From Deferrivibrio essentukiensis (GTDB lineage: Bacteria > Chrysiogenota > Deferribacteres > Deferribacterales > Deferrivibrionaceae): 64,000 nt of DNA. The stretch's first letter is position 1; every line of letters begins with the position of its first letter. A program made the translations under genes and the position numbers. The notes under the pieces were generated by a model that saw only the letters and a program-made list of their open reading frames with translations, searched no databases and was not told the origin of the DNA. The stretch spans positions 20,117-84,116 of the forward strand of contig NZ_JAJAFU010000007.1 in assembly GCF_020480685.1 (NCBI RefSeq). The letters are read 5' to 3'. Shown here in pieces: positions 53,701 through 61,660 of the stretch.

Positions 53701-53857
53701 TGACTTCATCAAGCTCAAATTGAGGAAATACCTCCTGTTTTATATTGAAAGTCATCAGAAAACCACCCACTAAAAATACAAGCATTAGTATATTGGCGGC
53801 TACAGAATTGTTTGCCATCCATGCGATGGCGCCTTTTACCTGTTTATTGTTATTCAT
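50765..53857 (-). CDS. RND efflux transporter (AcrB/HAE family)
   Basis: A 1030-residue proton-driven pump: 12 helices in two halves with two large periplasmic loops. The proton relay SLGIVVDDAIVVGENIYYY (about residue 400) is present, as are GIKKVNSTANEGSATVSIEV (porter domain), PISFLGSFLFLP and VPSLYI at the end. The two-Asp relay and the length match drug or hydrophobic-solute pumps rather than metal pumps; the substrate is not certain. It overlaps the adaptor gene by eight bases. Confidence 0.92.
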   Translation of the reverse strand: MNNNKQVKGAIAWMANNSVAANILMLVFLVGGFLMTFNIKQEVFPQFELDEVRVSVVYPGASPEEVEQGVVLPIEEAIQDIEGIKKVNSTANEGSATVSIEVVETKQLQRVYEDVKNAVDRITTFAEDVEKPIVEIPSRSSRVITPIIYGNVDDKVLRNYTELIRDELLKDENITMVELLGEKPLEIKIDVDLETLRKYNLNIGDVATAISTNSKDVPAGSIKTKSGEILLRSKGKKYFADDFKDIPIKYNSDGSIVYLKDIATIQDSFYENDIFLNYNGMPAIGIKVYRVGKQTPIQVADAVKNIIEKLKLELPKGIYIDYTDDRSDIYKQRINLLLKNGYFGLALVFILLTLFLELRLAFWVTLGIPISFLGSFLFLPSFDVSLNMVSLFAYIISLGIVVDDAIVVGENIYYYRQSGMSFTDAAIKGAKEIAFPVVFSVLTNMIAFLPMFFIPGVMGKIFVNIPAVVITVFAISLIESVFILPAHIGHQKEEPKNIFLKYFSKFQQKFSNGFVNFINKTYRPSVILALKYRYFTIVLGICVLLIFLTYVKTGRLGFTLFPKVESDFAYISGTLPLDAPVEDTLKVRDYILKKSAKVLKENGGEKLTTGTLTYVNNNTFWVQILLTPPDVRPVNTYELVEKLRKQIGDIPGLENLKFASDFGGPGSGSALSVQLSHRNTDTLNMAAKELAKALDEYPIVSDIDDGFTLGKKQIDITLKPLAYMLGITPNYIARELRNRYYGNEAITQQRGRNELKITVRLSKNDRENLSIFENMIIKTPTGEEVPVKEIANLKYSRAYTSINRTNNKRVVTVSADVTPQKRAQEIISEIKTKIFPKLSEKYQGLTFSLEGKEADRRESTDALFRGLLFALLGIYVVLAIPFKSYFQPAIIMISIPFGIIGAVIGHIIMGYSLSLVSIMGIVAFSGVVVNDSLVLIDLANNKIKEGLYPYRAVVDAGVQRFRPVMLTTLTTFFGLMPMIFETSRQARFLIPMAISLGFGILFATMITLVLVPSLYIVLEDIKHFLKKIFR

Positions 53858-55046
53858 TGCTCAGTTTAACCTCTTCAACCTGCAATCCTTCTATCGCATT
53901 ATGGATGTTGGTGGTAATAATTTTATCACCGTCATTTAAACCAGCATCGATATATGTGTAGTTTTCGTCAGAGTATAAGATATTTATTTTAACTATTTTA
54001 AGCTTCTTATCTTTAAAAATGTAAAGGGTGTTGTTATCCCTAATAAATTCAGATTTTATCCTGTAAACATTTTTAAGAGTAACACCTTTAAATATAACTT
54101 TAACCTTATTGTTTACCAAAAGTGGATTTGAGAGATTTTTAAATGGAGAGTCAACCTTCATGAGCACTTTTGATAGAAGCCCGTTTGACTCGGTCTGAGG
54201 GAGCAATTTTAAAAATTTTCCTTTAAATGTATAACCGGTTGTATCATTCAGGTTAGTTATTATGACATCTTTTTGTTTTTGATTTTCTATATCGAGAAAT
54301 TTTAGTTGATAATATGGAATATTTGCCTCAATCCACACCTCATTTTTGTTAAACCCTTTAAGTAGTGCAGATGAAGGTGAAACGTAGGAGCCCAAAGATG
54401 TGCCTTTTTCAGTAACAACTATATCAAAAGGTGCGTAAATAGATGTCTTTAAAAGGTTATTTTTAGCTATCATAAGCTCTGCTTCAGCAAGCTCAACAGC
54501 CGCTTTAGCTTTTAAAAGCTGTGGCTTCCTAAGTGCTATACTTAAATCTGCAGAGCTGTTGTCAAGAATATTAAGATTTTTTGCAAGTTCAAGCTCTTTT
54601 TTTGCAACATCGCTGCTTCCAAGTTCAAGTTTGTAATCAGCCTCAGCCTTTCTTAAACTTGCCTCCGCTTTTATGACTTGATTTTTGTAATCAGTGTCAT
54701 CAATTTTCGCAATAAGTGTTCCTTTTTTTATTATATTTCCAGGTATTACTGTATCAGACAGATATATTATTTTTCCGCTAATTTCAGGAGTTAGTGTAAG
54801 GCTGTCTGAAGCTTTTACTATCCCAAAAGATTCAATTGTAAGAGTAAAGTTGCCTGCAGCAACTTTTTCTGTTTCAACGACTGCTTTCATTTGTTGAGGT
54901 GCTTTTTTCTTAGGTTTTGGTTTACTTGTAGTCAGATATCTTACTGCAAGAAAAGTAAGGGCGATGATAACTATTATCAATGCAAAGGCGAGAAGCCTTT
55001 CCCACCATTTTTTCTTTGGTAAATAATCCATACTGTTATTTTCCAT
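53850..55046 (-). CDS. RND efflux adaptor (membrane fusion protein)
   Basis: A 398-residue periplasmic adaptor with an N-terminal membrane anchor (LLAFALIIVIIALTFLAVRYL, about 18-38) in place of a lipobox. Lipoyl half motif GKIIYLSDTVIPGNIIKKGTLIAKID, a short helical hairpin (SLRKAEADYKLELGSS to AKNNLLKTSIYAPFD), beta-barrel and membrane-proximal domains ending in DGDKIITTNIHNAIEGLQVEEV. ATG at 55046 has GGAG seven bases upstream and overlaps the outer-membrane factor stop by 11 bases. The short hairpin is typical of MexH-like adaptors. Confidence 0.9.
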   Translation of the reverse strand: MENNSMDYLPKKKWWERLLAFALIIVIIALTFLAVRYLTTSKPKPKKKAPQQMKAVVETEKVAAGNFTLTIESFGIVKASDSLTLTPEISGKIIYLSDTVIPGNIIKKGTLIAKIDDTDYKNQVIKAEASLRKAEADYKLELGSSDVAKKELELAKNLNILDNSSADLSIALRKPQLLKAKAAVELAEAELMIAKNNLLKTSIYAPFDIVVTEKGTSLGSYVSPSSALLKGFNKNEVWIEANIPYYQLKFLDIENQKQKDVIITNLNDTTGYTFKGKFLKLLPQTESNGLLSKVLMKVDSPFKNLSNPLLVNNKVKVIFKGVTLKNVYRIKSEFIRDNNTLYIFKDKKLKIVKINILYSDENYTYIDAGLNDGDKIITTNIHNAIEGLQVEEVKLSNE

Positions 55047-56409
55047 TTTTTACTCCGGATAAAATATCGTTGAGTGATGTGTCAATCCACTTACCACCTA
55101 TTGATTTGTAAAAGGTTATTCTATTTTTAATAATATTATATTTTAAGTCTACAAGCTCCTTTCTCTTAGCATATAGCGAAATTTGATCATTTAGGTAGAT
55201 TGAAAAATCTGTTTCTCCGTTAAGGTATTTTATCCTTTGTTTTTTTAATACCTCATCTATCAGAGATATTTCATTGTTGAGATATTCTAAAGATTCAAAA
55301 TATTTTTTTTCAGTAATTACAGTATTTGATATTTCGTTATACGCTGTTATAAGAGTATTTTTATAATTAATTACCTTTTCTTCCAATATTTTTTTCGATT
55401 TTTCCACTTCAAGCTTTCTTTTACCTGCATCAAAAATAGGAGCAAGCAAGTTTGCCAAAAGGTTTAATGACCAGTTTTCAAAAAGGGTATTGATTTCAGT
55501 GGATGAATATGTGAATGATGATGACAGAGTAAGTGAAGGAAATCTGTTTGCTTTAGCAACAGAAACATTCCAAGCTGCTGCTTCTATTTCGTAGTATTTG
55601 CTTAAAACATCAGGTCTGTTTAAAGCGATTTCAAAATTAATTTTATCAAAGTTAAAAGACTCAAGCATTATAGTATTTTCTATATCTATTTTTCCTATCT
55701 CTTTTCCACCTGTCAAAATTTTAAGTTTGTTTTTATAAAGCTGTTTTGACAGTTGCAGGGAAGAAAGAGAATCTTTTATGTTTTCAATATTTTGTTTTTG
55801 CTTTAAGACATCCGTGATTGAAATAGAGCTGTTTTTATATCTTTCTATCAATACTTTTAAGATAGCTTCATTTGCAATTAGCTGCTCTTCTGTAATTTTA
55901 ATTTTTTCATTAGTTGAAATTATCCCATAATAGTTTTCTGCAATTTGTGATGTGACGGACACAAGTATTGTTTTTAAATTTTCTTTTGATGTTAAAAATG
56001 AATATTCTGCACTTTTTTCTGCGGATTTTATTTTATTAAAGAGGTCTATTTCGTAGCTTAATGTTAGACCCAATGAGTAAGAATCCGTAGAGGATTGCCC
56101 AGTCTTTTGATTGTCACTTTTGGTAAGCGTAGTACCTGCTGTCAAGTTTAAATTGGGGTATTTTGATGTTGAGCTTTGTCTGTAAGTTATGTTTGCCTGC
56201 TCGAGACGCTTTATCCCGGATTGTATGTCAAAATTGTTTTTTACTGCATTTTCAATGATATTGTTTAAAGTATCATCGCTAAACGATTGCCACCAGTTTG
56301 TTTCAAGTAATGAGCTGTTATTATTAGGTTTTTGTATATCGATATTAGGTTTGAACGATACACAAGATATAAGAAAAACACTCAAAAGGCCTATTATGAT
56401 TTTTTTCAT
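55036..56409 (-). CDS. TolC-like outer-membrane efflux lipoprotein (NodT family)
   Basis: A 457-residue outer-membrane channel. Lipoprotein signal IGLLSVFLISC (lipidated Cys16), then TNWWQSFSDDTLNNIIENAVKNNFDI, the standard NodT-type start, and two outer-membrane efflux repeats (IDLFNKIKSAEKSAEYSFLTSKENLKTILVS; LLAPIFDAGKRKLEVEKSKKILEEKVINY). It opens the tripartite operon, with adaptor and pump downstream, and may also serve the YbhG-type adaptor at 4609-5685, which lacks its own channel gene. Confidence 0.92.
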   Translation of the reverse strand: MKKIIIGLLSVFLISCVSFKPNIDIQKPNNNSSLLETNWWQSFSDDTLNNIIENAVKNNFDIQSGIKRLEQANITYRQSSTSKYPNLNLTAGTTLTKSDNQKTGQSSTDSYSLGLTLSYEIDLFNKIKSAEKSAEYSFLTSKENLKTILVSVTSQIAENYYGIISTNEKIKITEEQLIANEAILKVLIERYKNSSISITDVLKQKQNIENIKDSLSSLQLSKQLYKNKLKILTGGKEIGKIDIENTIMLESFNFDKINFEIALNRPDVLSKYYEIEAAAWNVSVAKANRFPSLTLSSSFTYSSTEINTLFENWSLNLLANLLAPIFDAGKRKLEVEKSKKILEEKVINYKNTLITAYNEISNTVITEKKYFESLEYLNNEISLIDEVLKKQRIKYLNGETDFSIYLNDQISLYAKRKELVDLKYNIIKNRITFYKSIGGKWIDTSLNDILSGVKNGK

Positions 56410-56516
56410 TCATTCTCCGCAATTTATTAAACGTCTATTAATCAGGAAAGATTTCATATAATATTAAAAGTTCACAATGTAAAGATAATTGTATTTTGAG
56501 TTAATTTGGTTATTAA

Positions 56517-56540
56517 AAAAGCCCCTAAACAGGGGCTTTT
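56517..56540 (-). terminator. intrinsic terminator after rubrerythrin
   Basis: AAAAGCCCCT pairs with AGGGGCTTTT around a four-base loop; on the minus strand six T follow. It lies four bases past the rubrerythrin stop. Confidence 0.85.
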
Positions 56541-56544
56541 AAAA

Positions 56545-57042
56545 CTAATCTACAGTTACAAACTTTTCCTTGCTTACTCCACAAACAGGACATTTTTCAG
56601 GGGCATCACCAACGGCAATATAGCCACATACAGGGCAGAGTAGAATATTATCAGTCTCAATATCTTTACCATTTTTTACTGCTTGAAGTGCCTTTGCGTA
56701 TAGCTCTGCATGAACTTTTTCGGCCTTCAATGCGAAGTTAAACATAACTTTTGCTTTGTGATTATCTTTTTGTGCTTCATCAAACATAGGGGGATACATT
56801 TCAGTATATTCATATGTTTCACCATCGATAGCAGCTTGAAGATTTTCAGCTGTAGAGCCAACCATCTCAAGAGCATTCAGGTGCCCCTCTGCGTGGATTC
56901 TCTCAGCTTCAGCAGTTGTTTTAAAGAGTTTGGCAATATTTTTAAAACCTTCTTTTTCCGCCTTTTTTGCAAAGGCTCTGTACTTTTGGTTAGCCTGACT
57001 TTCGCCGGCAAAAGCTTCTTTCAAGTTTTCTTTTGTGCTCAT
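56545..57042 (-). CDS. rubrerythrin
   Basis: A 165-residue peroxidase of anaerobes. The four-helix diiron domain has [22 protein letters not shown] and [16 protein letters not shown], then [16 protein letters not shown]; the C-terminal rubredoxin-like domain is [20 protein letters not shown]. It reduces hydrogen peroxide using electrons from rubredoxin. It lies 22 bases after the ferritin-like gene and probably shares its promoter; the Fur/PerR-type gene is divergent. Confidence 0.95.
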   Translation of the reverse strand: MSTKENLKEAFAGESQANQKYRAFAKKAEKEGFKNIAKLFKTTAEAERIHAEGHLNALEMVGSTAENLQAAIDGETYEYTEMYPPMFDEAQKDNHKAKVMFNFALKAEKVHAELYAKALQAVKNGKDIETDNILLCPVCGYIAVGDAPEKCPVCGVSKEKFVTVD

Positions 57043-57064
57043 AATCTATTCCTCCTTTTTTGCT

Positions 57065-57565
57065 TTATTCTGCAGGTGTATTTCCCGAACTTGTTATTTT
57101 GCTTCTTTCAATTGATTGCAGTGCCAAATAATTGTTGCCAAAATCTTTCAAATTATCTGATTCTGTATCAAATTGGTCAAAATGATTTTCCTCTTCCATG
57201 ATTATGTCTTCAAAGAGTTTCTTAGTAACTGAATCTCCGTTTTCTGCACATTGTTTAGCAAAATTATTATACATTTCCACCGCTTCTTCTTCTAACATTG
57301 TTGCCATTTCAAGCATCTTTGATACATCTGTGACCTTTTCAACATCTTTTGATGCTTTTAGCTCTACTTCCCCTTTTAGAAATAAAATTCTTTCAGCAAA
57401 TCTTTCAGCATGCATCATTTCTTGAATGGCAATCTGTTTAAACATCTTTGAAAGCAAATCATATCCCCTGTCATCACAGTGAAAATGAAAGTACATATAC
57501 TGCTGTAACGCTCTTACTTCTTCTTGTAACGCCTGATTTAAAAGTGGTATCGATTTTTTGTGCAT
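57065..57565 (-). CDS. bacterioferritin-like ferritin
   Basis: A 166-residue four-helix protein. Diiron ligands: Glu in LQEEVRALQQYMYFHFH, ExxH in MMHAERFAERI, Glu in LEEEAVEMYNNF and ExxxH in EEENHFDQF. This layout suits bacterioferritin or a related ferritin. The usual heme-binding Met52 region reads IAIQEMMHAERFAERI, so heme binding is possible. It stores iron and removes peroxide. ATG at 57565 follows AAGGAGG. A 15-residue hydrophilic tail follows the last helix. Confidence 0.85.
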   Translation of the reverse strand: MHKKSIPLLNQALQEEVRALQQYMYFHFHCDDRGYDLLSKMFKQIAIQEMMHAERFAERILFLKGEVELKASKDVEKVTDVSKMLEMATMLEEEAVEMYNNFAKQCAENGDSVTKKLFEDIIMEEENHFDQFDTESDNLKDFGNNYLALQSIERSKITSSGNTPAE

Positions 57566-57658
57566 AAAATCCTCCTTGTAAAATATTTATCAAATTATAA
57601 CATAAATGCTATATTTTGTGATAAAGAATAATAGAATGTTTATTTTATTTGTCAATAA

Positions 57659-57695
57659 AAAATATTAAATAATAAAAATTATTATTTAATATTTT
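57659..57695. promoter_or_regulatory. 37-base inverted repeat in the ferritin/Fur-family divergent region
   Basis: Two perfect 17-base arms (57659-57675 and 57679-57695; left arm AAAATATTAAATAATAA) are separated by AAA. It ends three bases before the -35 box of the Fur-family gene. A Fur/PerR-type operator is likely, although the arms do not match the textbook 7-1-7 boxes exactly. Confidence 0.65.
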
Positions 57696-57698
57696 GTG

Positions 57699-57726
57699 TT
57701 GACTTTTTGGATTTTGTGCTTATTTA
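57699..57726 (+). promoter_or_regulatory. promoter of the Fur/PerR-family gene, adjacent to its start codon
   Basis: TTGACT (57699-57704) and TATTTA (57721-57726) are 16 bases apart. Transcription should start at about 57733, next to the ATG at 57734, and no ribosome site exists, suggesting a leaderless mRNA. Confidence 0.55.
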
Positions 57727-57733
57727 ATCATTT

Positions 57734-58147
57734 ATGAGAAAATTTACATCAAGAAATTTACTTAAAAACAATAAGTTAAAGGTCACCCCTCAAAGAACGT
57801 TACTTTTGGATATAATATCAAAGTATGGTCATATTGATACGGATAGTATTGTAACGGAGATTACATCTACCCTTCCATCTGTTTCTGTTGCTACTGTTTA
57901 TAAAAATTTAAGTACTTTAATTGAAAACGGTATTGTAAAAGAGGTTAATTTCCCTGGAAAAAAGAAAATGTATGAACTAAATATCAATAAACATATACAC
58001 CTGGTTTGCAGCAAATGTGGAAATATTAGAGATATTGACATGTCTGAATCATTGTTGAAAGAGAAATTTAGAGATATTATCGATGATGAAATAGATGATT
58101 TTAATATAAATTTTTATTATACTTGCAAAAGTTGTAAAAAGAGCTAA
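57734..58147 (+). CDS. Fur family regulator (PerR-like)
   Basis: A 137-residue regulator. Winged helix: LKVTPQRTLLLDIISKYGHIDTDSI and VSVATVYKNLSTLIENGIVKE. Metal domain: KHIHLVCSKCGNIRDID with one CxxC, and YYTCKSCKKS with the second, together the structural zinc site of PerR and many Fur proteins. Location opposite ferritin and rubrerythrin favours a peroxide-sensing PerR role, but Fur cannot be excluded. No ribosome site precedes the ATG. Its 3' end overlaps the EAL gene (convergent) by four bases. Confidence 0.9.
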   Translation: MRKFTSRNLLKNNKLKVTPQRTLLLDIISKYGHIDTDSIVTEITSTLPSVSVATVYKNLSTLIENGIVKEVNFPGKKKMYELNINKHIHLVCSKCGNIRDIDMSESLLKEKFRDIIDDEIDDFNINFYYTCKSCKKS

Positions 58148-59697
58148 GTAATTTTGGGAGATGGTTTATAGAAAAAATATCCTTGGGAGTAATCTATACC
58201 AATATCAATTACCTTACTAAATATTTCCGCACTTGATACATATTCTGCTATAGTTTTACATCCAAGTGTTTTCCCTATTTCATTTATATTTTTAACAATC
58301 TGGAAAGTGTTTTCATCGCAGTGTATGTTTTTTATTATAGAGCCGTCAATTTTTAAAAAATCTATTTTCATAGAAATTAGTTTGCTAAAATTTGAAAATC
58401 CGCTTCCAAAATCATCAAGAGAGATTTTGAAACCTAAATCTTTTAACTCAATAATTCTGTCTTCAAGCTCGTAGAAGTCTTCATTTTCAAGAAGTTCAAG
58501 GTTTATTTTTTCCGGATTTATACTGTATTCTGAAATTTTTTCTTTAAGAAATGTGATAATGTCAGACCTTAAGTCTTGAGGAGTGATATTTATAGCGACA
58601 TTTATATTATGATTATTAACTACTTTAAATACTTCATTAATCATTATCATCGTCAAATTAACAATTTCTCCTGATTCGTTGGCTATATCAATAAATTTAT
58701 CGGGGGTATATATTTTGCCTTTTATTGAAAGTCTCATTAATGCTTCATACTTATCTATTGAATGAGATTTGTTATTAATTATTGGCTGAAAATAAGGGAT
58801 AAGTTTACAATCATCTTTTTTTTGCATCTGTTTAAAGCTGAATAGCCAGAATCTATTTTCTTGATACCTTTGCTCTATATCCTTAATTTCATTGTAATAG
58901 AGAATGTTTCTATTATTTTTTTTGGCTTCAAGCACTGCTATCTCAGCAATTTTAAGCTGTTCAAGAGGATAATTTTCGTCTTTTATATCTAAATCCTCGC
59001 AACTTGCAACACCCATTCTTATTTGAACAGGTATATCCAAATTATTGATATTTATTACCTGATCATTTAGTTTGTTAAAGATATTTTCCAGATAAAATTT
59101 TGAGTTGAGCTGACAATTAACTCCAATTGAATCGTATATCGCGAAAATATTTCCATAAAGTCTGTAAATTTCCAAAGGTTTACTGATAGTTTTGTTTAAG
59201 AGCTTTGTAAACTCTACCATTAGTTTGTCGCCAATGTCATATCCGTAAATTGAATTTACATGCCTCATAGATTTTATATCAATAAGCATTATGACTGTCT
59301 TATTGTTTATTCTATCAAGCATATCTCTAATTAATTTATTTTTGTTTGGAAGACCCGTTAGTGCATCATAATTCGCCAAGAATTCGAGCTCATTTTGTTT
59401 CTGCTTAATTTCAGTAATATCAAAAACATATATTAAATAAATATTTTCATCTTTTTGGTATCTTCCAATAATTTTATAATATTTGTTGTTTTCTGCAAAA
59501 ATTTCAAAGTCAAATTTTTCTGAAATATTTCTACAGTTTTCTGAAATATCGCAAAGATTATTCGCATGAGGAAAAATAGTTTTTGCGGCACTGTTTTTAT
59601 AGATAATGTTTCCATGTGTATCGGAAAGCATTATAGGCTCAGGGTTAGATTCTGGTAATAATTTTAGTTTTTCAAGCATGGGGGAATTGTATAACAT
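58144..59697 (-). CDS. PAS-GGDEF-EAL protein with degenerate GGDEF (probable c-di-GMP phosphodiesterase)
   Basis: A 517-residue cytoplasmic protein. A short PAS-like sensor (residues 15-100, PEPIMLSDTHGNIIYKNSAAKTIF), GGDEF domain (about 105-265, NYDALTGLPNKNKLIRDML) whose active site reads RLYGNIF instead of RxGGDEF, so it should not make c-di-GMP, and an EAL domain (about 275-517) with the key residues: KYEALMRL, NITPQDL, LELLENEDF, SLDDFGSGFSNFSKL, DFLKIDG and QGYFF. It should degrade c-di-GMP, with the GGDEF part as a GTP sensor. The ribosome site is weak. It overlaps the Fur-family stop by four bases. Confidence 0.9.
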   Translation of the reverse strand: MLYNSPMLEKLKLLPESNPEPIMLSDTHGNIIYKNSAAKTIFPHANNLCDISENCRNISEKFDFEIFAENNKYYKIIGRYQKDENIYLIYVFDITEIKQKQNELEFLANYDALTGLPNKNKLIRDMLDRINNKTVIMLIDIKSMRHVNSIYGYDIGDKLMVEFTKLLNKTISKPLEIYRLYGNIFAIYDSIGVNCQLNSKFYLENIFNKLNDQVININNLDIPVQIRMGVASCEDLDIKDENYPLEQLKIAEIAVLEAKKNNRNILYYNEIKDIEQRYQENRFWLFSFKQMQKKDDCKLIPYFQPIINNKSHSIDKYEALMRLSIKGKIYTPDKFIDIANESGEIVNLTMIMINEVFKVVNNHNINVAINITPQDLRSDIITFLKEKISEYSINPEKINLELLENEDFYELEDRIIELKDLGFKISLDDFGSGFSNFSKLISMKIDFLKIDGSIIKNIHCDENTFQIVKNINEIGKTLGCKTIAEYVSSAEIFSKVIDIGIDYSQGYFFYKPSPKIT

Positions 59698-59748
59698 AAA
59701 GCTCTAAATTTCAAGTAATGCTTAAGTGGCGATGTTAAAGAAAAAGAA

Positions 59749-59819
59749 AGGCGACGCCCGGAATTGAACCGGGGTAAGCGATTTTGCAGACCGCTGCCTA
59801 ACCACTCGGCCACGTCGCC
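59749..59819 (-). tRNA. tRNA-Cys (anticodon GCA)
   Basis: Minus strand: acceptor GGCGACG/CGTCGCC, anticodon loop CTGCAAA, T arm CCCGG-TTCAATT-CCGGG, discriminator T. CCA is not encoded. Confidence 0.95.
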
Positions 59820-59908
59820 ATATGTGAGGTTGTATGTATAATTATAAATTTTCAGAAAATCAAGACTTTTTTTGAATAAAATTTTTGAAAGTTTTTTATA
59901 AAAAAATG

Positions 59909-59937
59909 TTGACAAATAAATTCTATTTTTATATATA
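59909..59937 (+). promoter_or_regulatory. promoter of tRNA-Gly
   Basis: A perfect TTGACA (59909-59914) and TATATA (59932-59937) with a 17-base spacer, ending 17 bases before the tRNA. Confidence 0.7.
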
Positions 59938-59954
59938 CACATTCCCTGATGAAT

Positions 59955-60027
59955 GCGGGTGTAGCTCAGCTGGTAGAGCGCGACCTTGCCAAGGTTGAGG
60001 TCGCCGGTTCGAGTCCGGTCACCCGCT
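59955..60027 (+). tRNA. tRNA-Gly (anticodon GCC)
   Basis: Acceptor GCGGGTG/CACCCGC, D arm GCTC...GAGC, anticodon stem CGACC/GGTTG (one G-T pair) with loop TTGCCAA, T arm GCCGG-TTCGAGT-CCGGT, discriminator T. CCA not encoded; a T run follows. Confidence 0.95.
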
Positions 60028-60466
60028 TTTTTTGTGTCTATCATACTACTTCATCCTCTTTCATGTTCCTTTATTTTACAAGCAGTTACAAAGATTTTTT
60101 AATTTTTCTCAATTTTATCAATCATTGTTTTTACTCAAAAAAACGAGTAAAAAAAACGAGTAAAAAGCCATATTTGGGGTAATCTTTACTCGTTTTTGAG
60201 ATAAACAGAATAAAAATGCCTGTCCTTTATATGTCCTTTTTTAATTATAGAGCACACAGAGAATTATAGAGTGTTTTTTGTTTAACACTCTATAAACTTG
60301 TATGTTTTTTCGTTTCTATCTTGTGCTGTTTAGCATTGAATACTTAATACTTAATACTTATCACTTAGTACTTGGCGGTAACTTTGAACGTTGAACTTTG
60401 AACTTTTTTAAGATAAATTAAGATAAAGTGCCAGGTAACTTATATAATAATTAATGGGAGGTATGG
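60028..60466. repeat. 440-base intergenic region rich in short repeats
   Basis: No gene is supported here. It holds a 13-base tandem (AAAAAACGAGTAA twice, 60138-60163), inverted copies of CGAGTAAA (AAAAACGAGTAAA at 60152-60164 against 60185-60197; TTTTTACTC at 60128-60136 against 60145-60153), a perfect 12-base hairpin (TTATAGAGTGTT, 60264-60275 / 60284-60295), three tandem ACTTAAT-type units near 60339-60361, GTTGAAC/TTTGAAC repeats at 60383-60407 and a doubled TTAAGATAAA (60408-60427). It lies 3' of tRNA-Gly, where insertions often occur, but no tRNA-end duplication is visible. Confidence 0.55.
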
Positions 60467-61531
60467 ATGGGTGCAAAATTGTTTGAAACAATAAAAATCA
60501 GAAATGTTGAGTTTAAAAATAAGGTATTTATGTCCCCTATGTGTCAATATTCAGCTGTTGATGGTATGGTTACTGATTGGCATTTTACACATTATACGTC
60601 AAGGGCGATAGGTGGAGTAGGGGCTATTATAGTTGAAGCTACTGCTGTAGAGGATAGAGGTAGAATAAGCCCTTACGATTTAGGACTATATAATGATAAT
60701 CAGCTTAAGCTATTGACTGAATTGGTTAGACAGGTGAAGAAATATGATTGTAAAATTGGTGTACAGCTGGCTCACGCAGGTAGAAAAGGGTCAAAGGATG
60801 CTCCTTGGAAAGGTGACATATTTTTAAGTCATCAAAATGGCGGTTGGCAAGTCATAGCCCCAAGTGCAATCCCTTTTAACAAGCAATCCGATACACCTAA
60901 AGAGATGACCAAAACTGATATAGATATTGTTAAACAATCATTTATCAAAGCAGCGGAGAGAGCAGTGGAGGCCGGATTTGATTTTATAGAAATTCATATG
61001 GCTCATGGATATTTGCTTCATGAGTTTTTATCTCCAATCACAAATAAAAGGTGCGATGAGTATGGTGGAAGTTTTGAAAATAGGATGAGGCTTCCTTTGG
61101 AAATTGTAAAGGGTATAAGAAAAGCGATTGGGAAGAATATCCCATTGTTTGTTAGAATATCTGCTGTTGATTGGTATAACGGTGGGCTTGAGATTGAAGA
61201 TACAGTTAAGCTATCTAAAATACTTAAAGAAAATGAAGTAGATTTGGTTGATGTGTCAAGTGGTGGTCTGGTTGAGGATGCTGTAATTCCTTTTGATTAT
61301 GGCTATCAGACACATTTTGCACATAAAATTAAAAGTGAGGCTAACATATTTACTGGGGCTGTAGGGATGATTACTACTGCATCTCAAGCTGAGCATATTT
61401 TAACTACTCAGCAAGCAGATATTATTTTACTTGGAAGGGGGTTGTTGGGCAATCCATATTGGGCACTATATGCTGCAAAGGAATTGAAATATGACATCAA
61501 GTGGCCAAGTCAGTATTTAAGACATTTCTAA
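60467..61531 (+). CDS. Old Yellow Enzyme family NADH:flavin oxidoreductase (NamA/YqjM-like)
   Basis: A 354-residue FMN TIM-barrel enzyme. Start LFETIKIRNVEFKNKVFMSPMCQYSAVDGMVTDWH has the redox-tuning Cys of the YqjM class; VQLAHAGRKG, FDFIEIHMAHGYLLHEFLSP (the substrate-binding His pair region), SPITNKRCDEYGGSFENRMRLPLEIV and ADIILLGRGLLGNPYW are conserved. It reduces activated C=C bonds of enals or enones with NAD(P)H; the natural substrate is unknown. ATG at 60467 is preferred, close behind GGGAGGT; a second ATG at 60463 is out of frame. Single gene, no operon partner. Confidence 0.93.
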   Translation: MGAKLFETIKIRNVEFKNKVFMSPMCQYSAVDGMVTDWHFTHYTSRAIGGVGAIIVEATAVEDRGRISPYDLGLYNDNQLKLLTELVRQVKKYDCKIGVQLAHAGRKGSKDAPWKGDIFLSHQNGGWQVIAPSAIPFNKQSDTPKEMTKTDIDIVKQSFIKAAERAVEAGFDFIEIHMAHGYLLHEFLSPITNKRCDEYGGSFENRMRLPLEIVKGIRKAIGKNIPLFVRISAVDWYNGGLEIEDTVKLSKILKENEVDLVDVSSGGLVEDAVIPFDYGYQTHFAHKIKSEANIFTGAVGMITTASQAEHILTTQQADIILLGRGLLGNPYWALYAAKELKYDIKWPSQYLRHF

Positions 61532-61660
61532 TATTTTTATGATATTTAAAATATAGATAAATATGACTAATATTGTCAGAATATAACCTTATGATAAATC
61601 AGTACTTTACAAACTATAGTGTTTTTGGTAATATCTTTCAAATTACAATTGGTGAGGCAA

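Noticed and set aside
56710..57201. 163-residue plus-strand frame opposite rubrerythrin and ferritin
   Set aside because: Phe/Cys-rich shadow of two clear genes on the other strand.
59664..60044. Minus-strand open frame across tRNA-Cys and tRNA-Gly
   Set aside because: It overlaps both tRNAs and the start of the GGDEF-EAL gene; no domain or ribosome site supports it.
59949..60182. Open frame running through tRNA-Gly
   Set aside because: It consists of the tRNA and AT-rich spacer; the first residues are the common artefact of translating a tRNA.
60128..60197. CRISPR-like repeat array
   Set aside because: The CGAGTAAA units are too short and irregular, with no spacers of constant length and no cas genes.
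60028..60466. Attachment site or prophage remnant at tRNA-Gly
   Set aside because: No duplicated tRNA 3' end and no integrase fragment can be read in the window; kept only as a possibility in the repeat finding.
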